Source of the DNA: Comamonas sp.
Lineage (GTDB): Bacteria > Pseudomonadota > Gammaproteobacteria > Burkholderiales > Burkholderiaceae_C
Assembly (NCBI GenBank): GCA_021166775.1
Contig: JAJPEQ010000010.1
Location: forward strand, 124,001-188,000
Length of the DNA stretch: 64,000 bases
Direction: 5' to 3'
Shown: positions 1 to 11,161 of the stretch, in pieces
Layout of the letters: each line of letters starts with the position of its first letter
How positions within the stretch are numbered: the first letter of the stretch is position 1
Notes under the pieces: generated by a model
The model's database searches: none
Told to the model about the DNA's origin: nothing
The model's input: only the letters and a program-made list of their open reading frames with translations
Translations under genes and position numbers: made by a program

Positions 1-531
1 AATGAGCGGCGCCGTGGCCAGGTCGAGCCCCAGCGTGATGCCCGCGAGCAGCCGGTCGGCCTGCTGCTCCAGCGTCTGGTCGGGCAGGCCGATGACGGCC
101 GACACGCCCGTGCGCGCCGGGCTGTCGGCCGGGAGCTTGCCAAGCACCTGCGCCAGCAGCGCGCGCAGTTCGCCGCGCCAGGCCGGATCGCGCGGCCAGG
201 CCTCGGTGGCCAGCAGGGGCCGCCCTTCGGCCGCGGCCGCGTCGATCTGTTCCTGCGTGGGCAGGGGCACCGGCGCGAACTCGGACAGGCGCGCATGCTG
301 CGCCTCGCAGACCACGGCCATGAACATCAGGTAGTCGCGCATCGGATGGTCCGCGGCTTTCTGGCGCAGACGCAGCGCGCGCTCGGCAAAGAGGCTGGCG
401 CGCTTGGGCAGGAGCAGCAGCGGCACGTCGATCGACGAGCGCAGTGCAATCTCTTCGGGCGTGTGCTGAAACGGTTGGTAGTCGGGCGAGTTCAAGGGCG
501 TATCGGCAAAAAAGAAGCTGCCCCGGCGCAT
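1..531 (-). CDS. fdhE: Formate dehydrogenase accessory protein FdhE (partial, runs off the left edge)
   Basis: Reverse-strand reading gives MRRGSFFFADTPLNSPDYQPFQHTPEEIALRSSIDVPLLLLPKRASLFAERALRLRQKAADHPMRDYLMFMAVVCEAQHARL..., FdhE-like, immediately downstream of the gamma subunit. Absent from the ORF track because it has no stop inside the window. Confidence 0.8.
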   Translation of the reverse strand, partial: MRRGSFFFADTPLNSPDYQPFQHTPEEIALRSSIDVPLLLLPKRASLFAERALRLRQKAADHPMRDYLMFMAVVCEAQHARLSEFAPVPLPTQEQIDAAAAEGRPLLATEAWPRDPAWRGELRALLAQVLGKLPADSPARTGVSAVIGLPDQTLEQQADRLLAGITLGLDLATAPLI

Positions 532-573
532 CAGGCGCCCGCAGGCAGCTCGTGTTTCAACAAAAGGGCTTCT

Positions 574-1206
574 TCATTTCTTGGAGGCCTTCATCTGGTC
601 GCGATACCACAGCGGATGGTGATGTCTGGCCCAGGCGCTGCTGACGCTGCCGCGCACCATCGCGCCCAGCGTGCCTTTGACCCAGATGGCCGCATAGGCA
701 TGCACGATCACCCCGAGCACGAGCACGAAGGCCGCGAGCGCATGCAGCAGAACGGCCACGCGCTGCAGCGGAATCGGCACGCTGGCGGCGAACCAGGCTT
801 GCCAGAACATGACCCCCGTCACCAGCAGCACGACAAGGCACAGCGTGAACAGCCAGAAGACGACCTTCTGCCCCCCGTTGTACTTGCCCACGGCGGGCAT
901 TTTCACGGCGTTGCCCTTGGAGATCATCGCACCGGCCTTGCCCAGCCACTCGGAGTCTTCCTTGCGCCAGACGTTGGCCCCCACGAACATGAAGAACATG
1001 CCCAGGAACAGCACGAACATCGCGATGCCGAGGTAAGGATGCAGGATGCGCGTCCACTGCGGGCCGCCCAGCAGGTTGCTGAGCCAGAACAGCGCCGGGT
1101 GAAAGAGCGCGAAGCCCGAGGCGGCCGCGAGCACGAAGCACGTGACCACCGCCCAGTGGTTGGAGCGCTGGCCCGCGTCGTAACGTTGCACTTGGGGGGT
1201 TTTCAT
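574..1206 (-). CDS. fdnI: Formate dehydrogenase gamma subunit (membrane cytochrome b)
   Basis: 210 aa multi-TM protein with conserved His, in operon with alpha/beta subunits and fdhE. Confidence 0.9.
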   Translation of the reverse strand: MKTPQVQRYDAGQRSNHWAVVTCFVLAAASGFALFHPALFWLSNLLGGPQWTRILHPYLGIAMFVLFLGMFFMFVGANVWRKEDSEWLGKAGAMISKGNAVKMPAVGKYNGGQKVVFWLFTLCLVVLLVTGVMFWQAWFAASVPIPLQRVAVLLHALAAFVLVLGVIVHAYAAIWVKGTLGAMVRGSVSSAWARHHHPLWYRDQMKASKK

Positions 1207-2096
1207 GACCGGTCTCCTTGCGTGCTGTTCTCGGTTTCATCTTCCGGCGCCTCCAGCGGCCCCTTGCGCAGGTAGTGGAACCACCCGGCAAACGCCGCGC
1301 CCACCATGACCGCCAGGCCGATGGGCTTGGCCAGCCCCTTCCAGAGCGAGACCATGGGGCTGATGCTCGGATCGCGCGGCAGGCCCGTGAGCTCGGGCCG
1401 GTCGGCGTGCTTGAGCACGTACATGACGTGCGTGCCCCCCACGCCCGCCGGGTTGTAGACCCCGGCGTTCTTGTAGCCGCGCTCCTTGAGCTCGGCGGTG
1501 CGCTGCACCGCGTGCTCGAGCATGTCTTCCTTGGGCCCGAAGGTGATCGAGCCCGTGGGGCAGGCCTTGACGCAGGCGGGCTCGATCCCCTCGCTCACCC
1601 GGTCGGAGCACAAGGAGCATTTGTACGCCTTGTTGTCCTTGGGGCTGATGCGCGGGATGTCGAACGGGCAGCCCTTGATGCAGTAGCCGCAGCCGATGCA
1701 GTGCTCGCTGATGAAGTCCACGATGCCGTTGGCGTACTTGACGATGGCCCCGGGCGAAGGGCAGGCCTTCAGGCACCCGGGGTCTTCGCAGTGCATGCAG
1801 CCGTCCTTGCGGATCAGCCATTCGAGATGATCCTGCTCGGGCTCCACCTCGAAGTAACGCATCAGCGTCCAGGTCTGGCCGGACAGGTCGGCCGGGTTGT
1901 CGTAGACACCGATGTTGGTGCCCACCTCGTCGCGCAGGTCGTTCCACTCCGAGCACGCCACCTGGCAGGCCTTGCAGCCGATGCACTTGGAGACGTCGAT
2001 CAGCTTGGCGACCTCCGTCACGTGGGTGCGCGCCTGGGGCGGGGGTGTCGTCGTGGCCGAGCGGGCGACCACATCCAGTGATTGCAGACTCGACAT
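1203..2096 (-). CDS. fdnH: Formate dehydrogenase beta subunit (4x[4Fe-4S])
   Basis: [46 protein letters not shown] and a C-terminal TM anchor. Confidence 0.93.
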   Translation of the reverse strand: MSSLQSLDVVARSATTTPPPQARTHVTEVAKLIDVSKCIGCKACQVACSEWNDLRDEVGTNIGVYDNPADLSGQTWTLMRYFEVEPEQDHLEWLIRKDGCMHCEDPGCLKACPSPGAIVKYANGIVDFISEHCIGCGYCIKGCPFDIPRISPKDNKAYKCSLCSDRVSEGIEPACVKACPTGSITFGPKEDMLEHAVQRTAELKERGYKNAGVYNPAGVGGTHVMYVLKHADRPELTGLPRDPSISPMVSLWKGLAKPIGLAVMVGAAFAGWFHYLRKGPLEAPEDETENSTQGDRS

Positions 2097-2098
2097 GG

Positions 2099-5000
2099 CT
2101 ACACCTTTTCAATGTTGACGAGGAAGGCCTTGAACTCCGGCGTCTGCGAGTTGGCGTCGCCCACGAACGGCGTCAACGCATTGGCCAGGTAACCATTCTT
2201 CGTCTGTCCCTTGAAGCCCCAGTGGAACGGTATGCCCACCAGGTGCACCTGCTTGCCATCCACGTTGAACGGCTTGATGCGCTTGGTGACCACGGCCTTG
2301 GTGATGATGCTCGCACGGATGCTGCTGATCTTCACCTTGTCACCCTTCTTGATGCCCTTCTCCTTCGCCAACTCTTCGCTGATCTCGACGAAGGCCTCGG
2401 GCTGCATGATGGCGTTGAGCCGCGCGTGCTTGGTCCAGGTGTGGAAGTGCTCGGTCAGGCGGTAGGTGGTCGCGGTGTAGGGGAACTCCTCCTTCTTGCC
2501 AAAGGCATCCATGTCGCTCTTGAACACCCGGGCGGCCGGATTGCTGATCGCCTTGGGGTTGTCCGGGTGCAGCGGATTCACGCCGATCGGCGTCTCGAAC
2601 GGTTCGTAGTGCTCGGGGAAGGGGCCGTCCGCCATGCCGATCGAGTGCAGCCGCGCCACGCCCTCGGGGTTCATGATGAACGAGCCCATGCCGATCTCCG
2701 GCTTGGCCGAGGGCAGCATGTCGGGCACGTCCGCGCCGGTCCAGGCCGTGCCGTTCCAGTACTCGTACTTCTTGTTGGGCGCCCAGGGCTTGCCGTCCTT
2801 GTCCGCGCTCGCGCGGTTGTAGAGGATGCGCCGGTTGGCCGGCCAGGAGAAGCCGAAGTTCTGGTACACGCCCCAGCCCGTGGGGTCCTCCAGGCTGCGG
2901 CGCGCCGTCAGGTTGCCGGCCTCGGACCAGGCCCCGGCGTACAGCCAGTTGCCGCAGGCGGTGGAGCCGTCGTCGCGCAGCATGGCGAAGCCCGGCACCT
3001 GCTGGCCCGCCTTCACGAGCACCGCGGGCGGTGCGGAAGGATTGGCCGGGTCGGGTGGCGCATGCACGTCGCTGATCGCCTTGCCGCTGATCTCCTTGAG
3101 CAGTTCGCTGGACGTGGGCTCATGCGGGATGACGTAGGGCCAGTCCAGGTTGAGGATGGGATCGGGGAAGGCACCGCCGTCCTTGGCGTACATCTCACGC
3201 AGCTTCACGAAGAGCTGAGCCATGATCTCCGAATCGACCTTGGCCTCGCCGGGCGGCTCGACGGCGGCTTCCTTCCAGATCGCGACGCGGCTGGAATTGG
3301 TGAAGCTGCCCTGCTCCTCGGCGAAGCACGCGGTCGGCAGACGGAAGACCTCGGTCTGGATGGACTCGGGCTTGACGTCGTTGAACTCGCCGAAGTTCTG
3401 CCAGAACTCGCCGGTTTCCGACTCGAGCGGATCGATCATCACGAGGTATTTCAACTTCATGAGCGCCGCCGACAGCTTGTTCTTGTTGGACACCGTGGCC
3501 AGCGGGTTGAAGCCCTGCGAGATGAAGCCGCCCACCTTGCCCTGGTGCATCAGCTCGAAGATGTGCATCACGTCAAAGCCACCGGGGAACTTGGGCACCC
3601 AGTCGTAGCAGAAGTCGTTTTCCTTGGTCGCGGCCTTGCCGTAGTAAGACTTCATCAGGCTCACGTAAAAGCGCGAGAAGTTGCTCCAGTAGTTGAACTG
3701 GTTGGGCCGCATGGCCTTGGGCGTGAGCCGCTTGATGTAGCCCTCGAACGTGGTGTCGGTATCCATGGGCGCACCCAGGTAGCCCGAGAGCACCTCGGCG
3801 TAGGCGTTCATGTCGGTCACGCCCTGCACGTTGGAATGCCCGCGCAGCGCGTTCACGCCGCCGCCCGGCCGTCCCATGTTCCCGAGCAGCAGCTGGATCA
3901 TCGCCATGGTGCGGATGTTCTGGCTGCCCACGGTGTGCTGCGTCCAGCCCAGCGCATACAGGATGGTGCTGGTCTTGTCGGGCGCGGACATCTCGCCCAG
4001 CATCTCGCAGATCTTCAGGAACTTGTCCTGCGGCGTACCGCAGATGCGCGAGACCATCTCGGGCGTGTAGCGGCTGTAGTGCTTCTTGAGCTGCTGGTAG
4101 ACGCACAGCGGATCCTGCATCGTCTCATCGACCTTGACAAAGCCGTCCTCGCCCAGCTGATAGCCCCAGGTGGACTTGTCGTACTTGCGCGTGGCCTCGT
4201 CGTAGCCGCTGAAGATGCCGTTTTCCAGCTTGAAGCCGGGCTTGAGCAGGAAGGTGGCGTCGGTGTTGAACTTGACGTAGTCGTGGTGGATCTTGTCGTT
4301 CGTGAGCAGCCAGTTGATGACGCCGCCCAGGAAGGCGATGTCGGTGCCGTTGCGAATCGGTGCATAGAAGTCCGCGACCGCGGACGTGCGGTTGAAGCGC
4401 GGGTCCACCGAAATCAGCCGGGCCTTGCGTTTCTGCATGGCCTCCACCACCCATTTGAAACCAACCGGGTGGGCTTCGGCGGCATTGCCGCCCATCACAA
4501 GAATCAGATCGGCATTTTTAATGTCGGTCCATGAATTGGTCATCGCTCCGCGACCGAATGTCGGGCCCAGACTGGTCACCGTCGGTGCGTGTCAGACGCG
4601 TGCTTGTGTATCGATTCCCACCATGCCAAGGGCGCGCGCGACCTTGACGGACAGATAGCTTGATTCGTTGCTCGAGGAACTGCAGATCAGAAACCCGGTG
4701 GAGAGCCAGCGGTTGACCGTGACGCCCGCATCGTTCTTCGTCTGGAAGTTCGCATCGCGGTCCGCCTTCATGTGCTTGGCGATGCGCGTGAGCGCCTCAT
4801 CCCAGGAAATGCGCTTCCATTCCTTGGTGCCGGGCTCGCGCACCTCGGGGAACTTGACGCGGGCCGGGGAGTTGATCATGTCCATCACGCCCGCGCCCTT
4901 GGGGCACAGCGAGCCGCGGCTCACCGGGTTGCTCGGGTCGCCCTCGACGTGGATGACCTTGCGCGTGGCGTTTTTCGCCTTGTCGCCCAAGGTGTAGATC

Positions 5001-5179
5001 AGCATGCCGCAACTCACCGAGCAGTACGGGCAGGTACTGCGGGTGACCGTGGCGGCCGTGAGTTTGTAAGCGCGTGTCTCGGCCAGCGCGGCGGTGGGCG
5101 AAAAACCCAGGGCCACCATGCTGGAGCCGATCAGCCCCGCCGCGCTGACGCGGAAGAACTGTCTTCGGTGCATGTCCAT
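2099..5179 (-). CDS. fdnG: Formate dehydrogenase-N alpha subunit, selenoprotein; in-frame TGA read as Sec at 4594..4592
   Basis: The two track ORFs (4592..5212 and 2099..4579) are in one frame separated only by TGA: ...DTQARV-[TGA][21 protein letters not shown]..., matching the FdnG Sec site. Tat signal [19 protein letters not shown] upstream of the ATG at 5179. Confidence 0.95.
4552..4594 (-). promoter_or_regulatory. Putative bacterial SECIS element after the Sec TGA
   Basis: Minus strand TGACACGCACCGACGGTGACCAGTCTGGGCCCGACATTCGGTCG can form a hairpin with an AGTCT apical loop (CC-AGTCT-GG), as in E. coli fdnG. Confidence 0.75.
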
Positions 5180-5342
5180 CGGAACTCTCCTTTCGGGTGT
5201 GGAGAAAATCATGCTCCGACGGACGCCAGAAACCCTTCCATCGGAAGATGCAAGGCCAGTCTAGGGTCTAAAAAAATACTGTCACCTAAGGTAAACCCTA
5301 GGGAAAGTCGCCGGTGCGCCTCACGCGCTCCCGGGCCGAATC

Positions 5343-6110
5343 TCAGTCGCGCAGGCGCTGCCCATCGACGAAAACATGCAAACTGCGCTCGGGCATCCGT
5401 ATCCATGGCTCGTTGCGCGTGAGCGGCGCCGTGGCGATCACGGCCACGCGGTCCGTCGGCGTGGTGCAGGTGGAAAAGTCCAGGCTCAGGTCTTCGTCGC
5501 TCAACTGCGCCACGGCGAATGGGTGCTGGCGCTCGATGCAGTGCAGCTGCGTGCTCGCATGCGCCCACAGCGCACGGCCGTTGGAGAGCAGGAAGTTGAA
5601 GCTGCCGTGCGGTGCGATGCGCGCCGCCAGTTCGCGCAGCGTGAGCGTGAGCTCGCGCACGCTGGGCGCGCCCGCGTGCGACTTGGCCAGCTCCTGCATG
5701 ATCCAGCAGAAGACGTGTTCGCTGTCGGTGCTGCCCACGGGGTGAAAGCTCGCGTGCAGGCGCGGGCGGAAGTCCTTCAGATCGCCGTTGTGCGCGAACA
5801 CCCAGTACTGCCCCCAGAGCTCGCGCACGAAGGGGTGGCAGTTCTCCAGCCGCACCTCACCCTGCGTGGCCTTGCGGATGTGGGCGATGACGTTGCGGCT
5901 CTTGATCGGGTAGCGGCGAATCAGCTCGGCGACGGGCGAATCCACCGCGCGTTCGTGATCGACGAAATGCCGCAAGCCCTTGCCCTCGAAGAAGGCGATG
6001 CCCCAGCCATCGACGTGATCGGCCGTGTGGCCCGCGCGCTCGGCAAAGCCAGTGAAGCTGAAGGTCACGTCGGTGGGGGTGTTGGCATTCATGCCCAGGA
6101 GCTGACACAT
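5343..6110 (-). CDS. yafJ: Class II glutamine amidotransferase, YafJ-like
   Basis: MCQLLGMNANTPTDVTFSFTGFAERAGHTADHVDGWGIAFFEGKG...; catalytic Cys2. The 854 aa track ORF is an over-extension antisense to pntA. Confidence 0.85.
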   Translation of the reverse strand: MCQLLGMNANTPTDVTFSFTGFAERAGHTADHVDGWGIAFFEGKGLRHFVDHERAVDSPVAELIRRYPIKSRNVIAHIRKATQGEVRLENCHPFVRELWGQYWVFAHNGDLKDFRPRLHASFHPVGSTDSEHVFCWIMQELAKSHAGAPSVRELTLTLRELAARIAPHGSFNFLLSNGRALWAHASTQLHCIERQHPFAVAQLSDEDLSLDFSTCTTPTDRVAVIATAPLTRNEPWIRMPERSLHVFVDGQRLRD

Positions 6111-6284
6111 GGGCAAATTATCGGGGTTGCCGACAGGGTCAAGCCTCGCCTTGAGGGCCCGCATTGAAAATCCCCAGCCATGCCCGGGACGTGCTCGGCA
6201 AAAAGCAGAGCGCTCATCGTGTAAGCTTCGAGTAAGACGTCTTACCAATTGCGCGCCAGGCAGGCGCGCGCAGGAGTCATCCAC

Positions 6285-7859
6285 ATGCAGATAGGGGTAC
6301 CCGCCGAGACACTGGCCGAAGAGAAACGCGTGGCCACCGTGCCTGACGTCGTCGAGAAAATCATCAAGCTCGGCTTCCGTGTCGCCATCGAATCGGGCGC
6401 GGGCGACGCAGCCCATTTCAGCGATGACGCCTATCGCTGCGCCGGGGCCGAGGTGCTGCCCGACGCGGCCACGCTCTGGGCCCGGTCGGACATCGTGCTC
6501 AAGGTGCGCCCACCGACCAGCGAGGAGGTGGCGCTGATGCGCGACGGCGGCACGCTGATCGGCTTCGTCTGGCCGGCGCAGCACCCCGAGCTGATGCAGC
6601 AGCTCGCCGCCAAAAAAACCACGGTGCTGGCGATCGACTGCCTGCCGCGCACGCTGAGCCGGGCGCAGAAGATGGATGCGCTCACGTCCACGGCGGGCGT
6701 CTCGGGCTACCGTGCCGTGATCGAGGCGGCCAACGCCTTCGGGCGTTTTTTCAACGGCCAGATCACGGCGGCGGGCAAGGTGCCCCCGGCCAAGGTGTTC
6801 ATTGCCGGTGCGGGCGTGGCGGGTCTCGCGGCCATCGGCACGGCGGCCAACCTGGGCGCCATCGTGCGCGCCAACGACACGCGCGCCGAGGTGGCCGACC
6901 AGGTCAAGTCGCTGGGCGGCGAGTTCGTCAAGGTCGATTACGAGGAAGAGGGATCGGGCGGCGGCGGCTACGCCAAGGTCATGAGCGAGGGTTTCCAGGC
7001 CGCGCAGCGCAAGATGTACGCTGAGCAGGCCAGGGATGCGGACATCATCATCACCACCGCGCTGATTCCCGGCAAACCCGCGCCCAAGCTCATCACCGCC
7101 GAAATGGTGCAGAGCATGAAGCCCGGCAGCGTGATCGTGGACATGGCGGGCGAGCAGGGCGGCAACTGCGAGCTCACCGTGCCGGGCGAGGCCGTGGTGC
7201 GCCACGGCGTGACCATCATCGGGTACACCGACCTCGCCTCGCGCCTGGCCCGGCAGTCGTCCACCCTGTACGCCACCAACCTGCTGCGCCTGCTCGAAGA
7301 GCTGTGCAAGGCCAAGGACGGCGTGGCGCTGGTCAACATGGACGATGACGCGATCCGGGGCCTGACCGTGATCAAGGAAGGCGAAATCACCTGGCCCGCG
7401 CCGCCGCTGCAGCAGGCACCCAAGCCCGCACCCAAAGCCGCGGCCGCGCCGGTGGCGGAGAAGAAGTCCGCGCACGGCGCGGGCGCGCCGATGTCGGGCA
7501 GGGCGCTCGGCATCGTCTTCGCCGTGCTCGCCGTGTTGTTCTGGGCCATCGGCGCCTACGCGCCCGCCGCCTTCCTGGGCCACTTCACGGTGTTCGTGCT
7601 GGCCTGCTTCATCGGCTACATGGTGGTGTGGAACGTTACGCCCGCGCTGCACACGCCGCTGATGAGCGTGACCAACGCCATCTCCAGCATCATCGCCATC
7701 GGCGCGCTGATCCAGATCGCACCACCCGGCGCGGGCACCGACGGACGGCCCGACACGCTCATCCTCTGGCTCGCGTTCGCGGCGCTGGTGCTCACGGGCG
7801 TCAACATGTTCGGCGGCTTCGCCGTCACACGCCGCATGCTGGCGATGTTCCGCAAGTAG
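6285..7859 (+). CDS. pntA: NAD(P) transhydrogenase subunit alpha
   Basis: [26 protein letters not shown]..., [39 protein letters not shown]-terminal TM segment; followed by pntB. Confidence 0.95.
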   Translation: MQIGVPAETLAEEKRVATVPDVVEKIIKLGFRVAIESGAGDAAHFSDDAYRCAGAEVLPDAATLWARSDIVLKVRPPTSEEVALMRDGGTLIGFVWPAQHPELMQQLAAKKTTVLAIDCLPRTLSRAQKMDALTSTAGVSGYRAVIEAANAFGRFFNGQITAAGKVPPAKVFIAGAGVAGLAAIGTAANLGAIVRANDTRAEVADQVKSLGGEFVKVDYEEEGSGGGGYAKVMSEGFQAAQRKMYAEQARDADIIITTALIPGKPAPKLITAEMVQSMKPGSVIVDMAGEQGGNCELTVPGEAVVRHGVTIIGYTDLASRLARQSSTLYATNLLRLLEELCKAKDGVALVNMDDDAIRGLTVIKEGEITWPAPPLQQAPKPAPKAAAAPVAEKKSAHGAGAPMSGRALGIVFAVLAVLFWAIGAYAPAAFLGHFTVFVLACFIGYMVVWNVTPALHTPLMSVTNAISSIIAIGALIQIAPPGAGTDGRPDTLILWLAFAALVLTGVNMFGGFAVTRRMLAMFRK

Positions 7860-7905
7860 GCCCCGCCGCCCCAACCAGAACCCGAACCCGAGGAAGAGAA
7901 CAATC

Positions 7906-9321
7906 ATGTCCGCAAGTCTCGTGACGGTGGCCTACCTGGGCGCCGCCATCCTGTTCGTCCTGAGCCTGGGAGGGCTCTCCAACCCCGAAACGTCCCGCCG
8001 CGGCAATCTGCTGGGCATGATCGGCATGGCGATCGCCGTGCTGGCCACGGTGTTCGGCCCACGCGTGCACGTCTCGGGCCTGGGCTGGATCGTGCTCGCG
8101 CTGGTGATCGGTGGCGGCGTCGGGCTGTGGGCCGCGCGCATCGTCAAGATGACGCAGATGCCCGAGCTGATCGCACTCATGCACAGCCTGGTGGGCCTGG
8201 CCGCCTGCGTGGTGGGTTTCGCCAGCTACGTGGATACGTCCATCCGGTTCGAAGGCTCGGAGAAGATCATCCACGAGGTGGAGATCTACCTCGGCATCCT
8301 GATCGGCGCCTACACCTTCTCGGGCTCGCTCATCGCCTTCGGCAAGCTCTCGGGCAAGATCGGCGGCAAGCCGCTGCTGCTGCCGGCACGCCACTGGATC
8401 AACCTGGTGGCGCTGCTGGTGGTGCTGTGGCTGGGCAGCCGCTTCCTTGCCGCGCCCGATGTGCAAGGCGGCATGACGCCGCTGCTCGTCATGACGGTGC
8501 TCGCCGTGCTGCTGGGCGTGCACATGATCATGGCCATCGGCGGCGCGGACATGCCCGTGGTCATTTCCATGCTCAACAGCTACTCGGGCTGGGCGGCAGC
8601 GGCCACGGGCTTCATGCTCAGCAACGACCTGCTGATCGTCACCGGCGCGCTGGTGGGCTCCAGCGGCGCCATCCTCTCCTACATCATGTGCAACGCGATG
8701 AACCGCAACTTCATCAGCGTGATTGCGGGCGGTTTCGGCTCCGGCGGCGGCGCGGCGGCGGCCAGGCAAGGCGACGCGGCCGAACCGCAGGGCGAGGTCA
8801 CGCCCATTGGCGCCGGCGAAACAGCCGAGCTGCTGCGCGAAGCCAAACAGGTGATCATCGTGCCGGGCTACGGCATGGCGGTGGCGCAGGCCCAGCACAC
8901 GGTGTACGAGATCACGCAGACGCTGCGCGAAAAAGGCGTGCAGGTGCGCTTTGCCATCCACCCCGTCGCCGGCCGCATGCCCGGCCACATGAACGTGCTG
9001 CTGGCCGAGGCCAAGGTGCCCTACGACATCGTGATGGAGATGGACGAGGTCAACGACGACTTCCCGGACACCGACGTGGCCATCGTCATCGGCGCCAACG
9101 ACATCGTCAACCCCAGCGCGGCCGAGGATCCAGGCAGCCCGATCGCCGGCATGCCGGTGCTCGAGGTCTGGAAGGCCAGGACCTCCATCGTGATGAAGCG
9201 CTCCATGGCTTCGGGTTATGCCGGCGTGGACAACCCGCTGTTCTACAAGGAGAACAACCGCATGCTGTTCGGCGACGCCAAGAAGATGCTGGAGGAAGTG
9301 CTGGCCGCGCTCAAGGCATGA
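7906..9321 (+). CDS. pntB: NAD(P) transhydrogenase subunit beta
   Basis: Multi-TM N-terminus plus [59 protein letters not shown]. Confidence 0.96.
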   Translation: MSASLVTVAYLGAAILFVLSLGGLSNPETSRRGNLLGMIGMAIAVLATVFGPRVHVSGLGWIVLALVIGGGVGLWAARIVKMTQMPELIALMHSLVGLAACVVGFASYVDTSIRFEGSEKIIHEVEIYLGILIGAYTFSGSLIAFGKLSGKIGGKPLLLPARHWINLVALLVVLWLGSRFLAAPDVQGGMTPLLVMTVLAVLLGVHMIMAIGGADMPVVISMLNSYSGWAAAATGFMLSNDLLIVTGALVGSSGAILSYIMCNAMNRNFISVIAGGFGSGGGAAAARQGDAAEPQGEVTPIGAGETAELLREAKQVIIVPGYGMAVAQAQHTVYEITQTLREKGVQVRFAIHPVAGRMPGHMNVLLAEAKVPYDIVMEMDEVNDDFPDTDVAIVIGANDIVNPSAAEDPGSPIAGMPVLEVWKARTSIVMKRSMASGYAGVDNPLFYKENNRMLFGDAKKMLEEVLAALKA

Positions 9322-9387
9322 AACCCTTGTCCAGGGGGCACCTCCCGTGTTTCAGTTCCCTGGCGAGCGCGCATAATTTAAAAAAGC

Positions 9388-9399
9388 ACGACCGTTCGT
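9388..9399. promoter_or_regulatory. Candidate TetR-type operator upstream of fadD
   Basis: ACGACCGTTCGT imperfect palindrome (5 of 6 pairs) in the short AT-rich pntB-fadD gap. Confidence 0.35.
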
Positions 9400-9470
9400 T
9401 TTATAAACCTCGCCGTCCCACTCCGATTTCGTAGCAGATTACCCAACCAGCATTGCAGGAGACTTTGATA

Positions 9471-11153
9471 ATGACCGACCGCCCATGGCTTGCCGCCTAT
9501 CCGCAAGGCGTCCCCGCGGACATCGACCCATCGCAATACCAGTCCCTGGTACAGCTGATGGAAGAGGCATTCACCAAATACGCCAACCGCACCGCCTACA
9601 CCTTCATGGGCAAGGACACCACCTTCGCCCAGGCCGACGCGCAAAGCCGCCAGATGGCCGCCTATCTGCAGAGCCTGGGGCTGGCGCGCGGTGCGCGCGT
9701 GGCGCTGATGATGCCCAACATCCCGCAATACCCGGTGGCCATGGCCGCCGTGCTGCGCGCGGGCTACGTGGTGGTGAACGTCAACCCGCTCTACACCCCG
9801 CGTGAACTCGAGCACCAGCTCAAGGACTCGGGCGCGCAGGCCATCGTCATCCTGGAGAACTTCGCCACCACGCTGCAGGCGTGCCTGGCGAGCACGCCCA
9901 TCAAGCACATCGTGCTGTGCGCCATGGGCGACCGGCTGGGCTTTCTCAAGGGCACGATCGTCAATTACGCGGTGCGCAACGTCAAGAAGATGGTGCCGCA
10001 CTTCGAGCTGCCCGGCGCCGTGCGCTTCAACGACGCGCTGGACAAGGGCGCGGGCATGCCGCTTTCCAAGCCCGACCTCAAGCCCGACGACATCGCGCTG
10101 CTGCAGTACACCGGCGGCACCACGGGCGTCTCCAAGGGCGCGGTGCTGCTGCACCGCAACGTGATCGCCAACGTGCTGCAGTCCGAGGCCTGGAACGAGC
10201 CCGTGATGAGCCAGGTGCCCCAAGGCGAGCAACAGACCTCGGTGTGCGCGCTGCCGCTCTACCACATCTTCGCGTTCACGGTGAACATGATGCTGTCGAT
10301 GCGCACGGGCGGCAAGACCATCCTGATCCCGAACCCGCGCGATCTGGCGGCCACGCTCAAGGAGCTCTCCAAGCACACCTTCCACAGCTTTCCGGCCGTG
10401 AACACGTTGTTCAACGGCCTCGCGCACCACCCCGACTTCAACACCGTCAACTGGAAGAACCTCAAGGTGTCCGTGGGCGGGGGCATGGCGGTGCAGGCCG
10501 CCGTGGCCCAGCTCTGGCTGGAGAAGACCGGCTGCCCGATCTGCGAGGGCTACGGCCTGTCGGAGACCAGCCCGTCGGCCACCTGCAACCCGGTCACGGT
10601 CAAGGAGTTTTCCGGCACCATCGGCGTGCCGATCCCGAGCACCTGGCTGCGCATCCTGGACAACGACGGCAACGACATTTCCGCCAGCGGCGAGCCCGGC
10701 GAAATCGCGATCAAGGGTCCGCAGGTCATGGCCGGCTACTGGCAGCGCCCGGACGAAACCGCCAAAGTCATGACGGCCGATGGCTACTTCAAGACCGGCG
10801 ACATCGGCACCATGGACGAGCGCGGCTACTTCAAGATCGTGGACCGCAAGAAAGACATGATCCTGGTGAGCGGCTTCAACGTCTATCCCAACGAGGTGGA
10901 GGGCGTGGTCGCGCAGATGCCGGGCGTGCTCGAATGCGCCGTGGTGGGCGTGCCCGACGAGAAGACCGGCGAGGCGGTCAAGCTCGTGATCGTGCGCAGC
11001 GACCCCAGCCTCACCGAGGAGAAGGTGCGCGAGTATTGCCACCAGTACCTCACGGGCTACAAGCGCCCCAAGTACGTGGAATTCAGCACCGCCGACCTGC
11101 CCAAGTCCGCCGTGGGCAAGATCCTGCGGCGCGAACTGCGCGAAACGGCCTGA
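9471..11153 (+). CDS. fadD: Long-chain fatty acid-CoA ligase
   Basis: YTGGTTGVSKGAVLLHRN, GYGLSETSP, DRKKDMILVSGFNVYPNEVE; GGAGA upstream of the ATG. Confidence 0.92.
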   Translation: MTDRPWLAAYPQGVPADIDPSQYQSLVQLMEEAFTKYANRTAYTFMGKDTTFAQADAQSRQMAAYLQSLGLARGARVALMMPNIPQYPVAMAAVLRAGYVVVNVNPLYTPRELEHQLKDSGAQAIVILENFATTLQACLASTPIKHIVLCAMGDRLGFLKGTIVNYAVRNVKKMVPHFELPGAVRFNDALDKGAGMPLSKPDLKPDDIALLQYTGGTTGVSKGAVLLHRNVIANVLQSEAWNEPVMSQVPQGEQQTSVCALPLYHIFAFTVNMMLSMRTGGKTILIPNPRDLAATLKELSKHTFHSFPAVNTLFNGLAHHPDFNTVNWKNLKVSVGGGMAVQAAVAQLWLEKTGCPICEGYGLSETSPSATCNPVTVKEFSGTIGVPIPSTWLRILDNDGNDISASGEPGEIAIKGPQVMAGYWQRPDETAKVMTADGYFKTGDIGTMDERGYFKIVDRKKDMILVSGFNVYPNEVEGVVAQMPGVLECAVVGVPDEKTGEAVKLVIVRSDPSLTEEKVREYCHQYLTGYKRPKYVEFSTADLPKSAVGKILRRELRETA

Positions 11154-11161
11154 GCGCGGGG

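Noticed and set aside
2045-4534. 829 aa plus-strand ORF antisense to fdnG
   Set aside because: Exact antisense of a strongly conserved gene, with no family resemblance of its own.
4579-4594. Interpretation of fdnG as a frameshifted or nonsense pseudogene
   Set aside because: The frame is intact across the single TGA, the position is the known FdnG Sec site, and a SECIS-like hairpin follows.
6111-7907. N-terminal extension of the 854 aa minus ORF beyond YafJ
   Set aside because: Antisense to pntA; the real YafJ start is MCQLLGMN at 6110.
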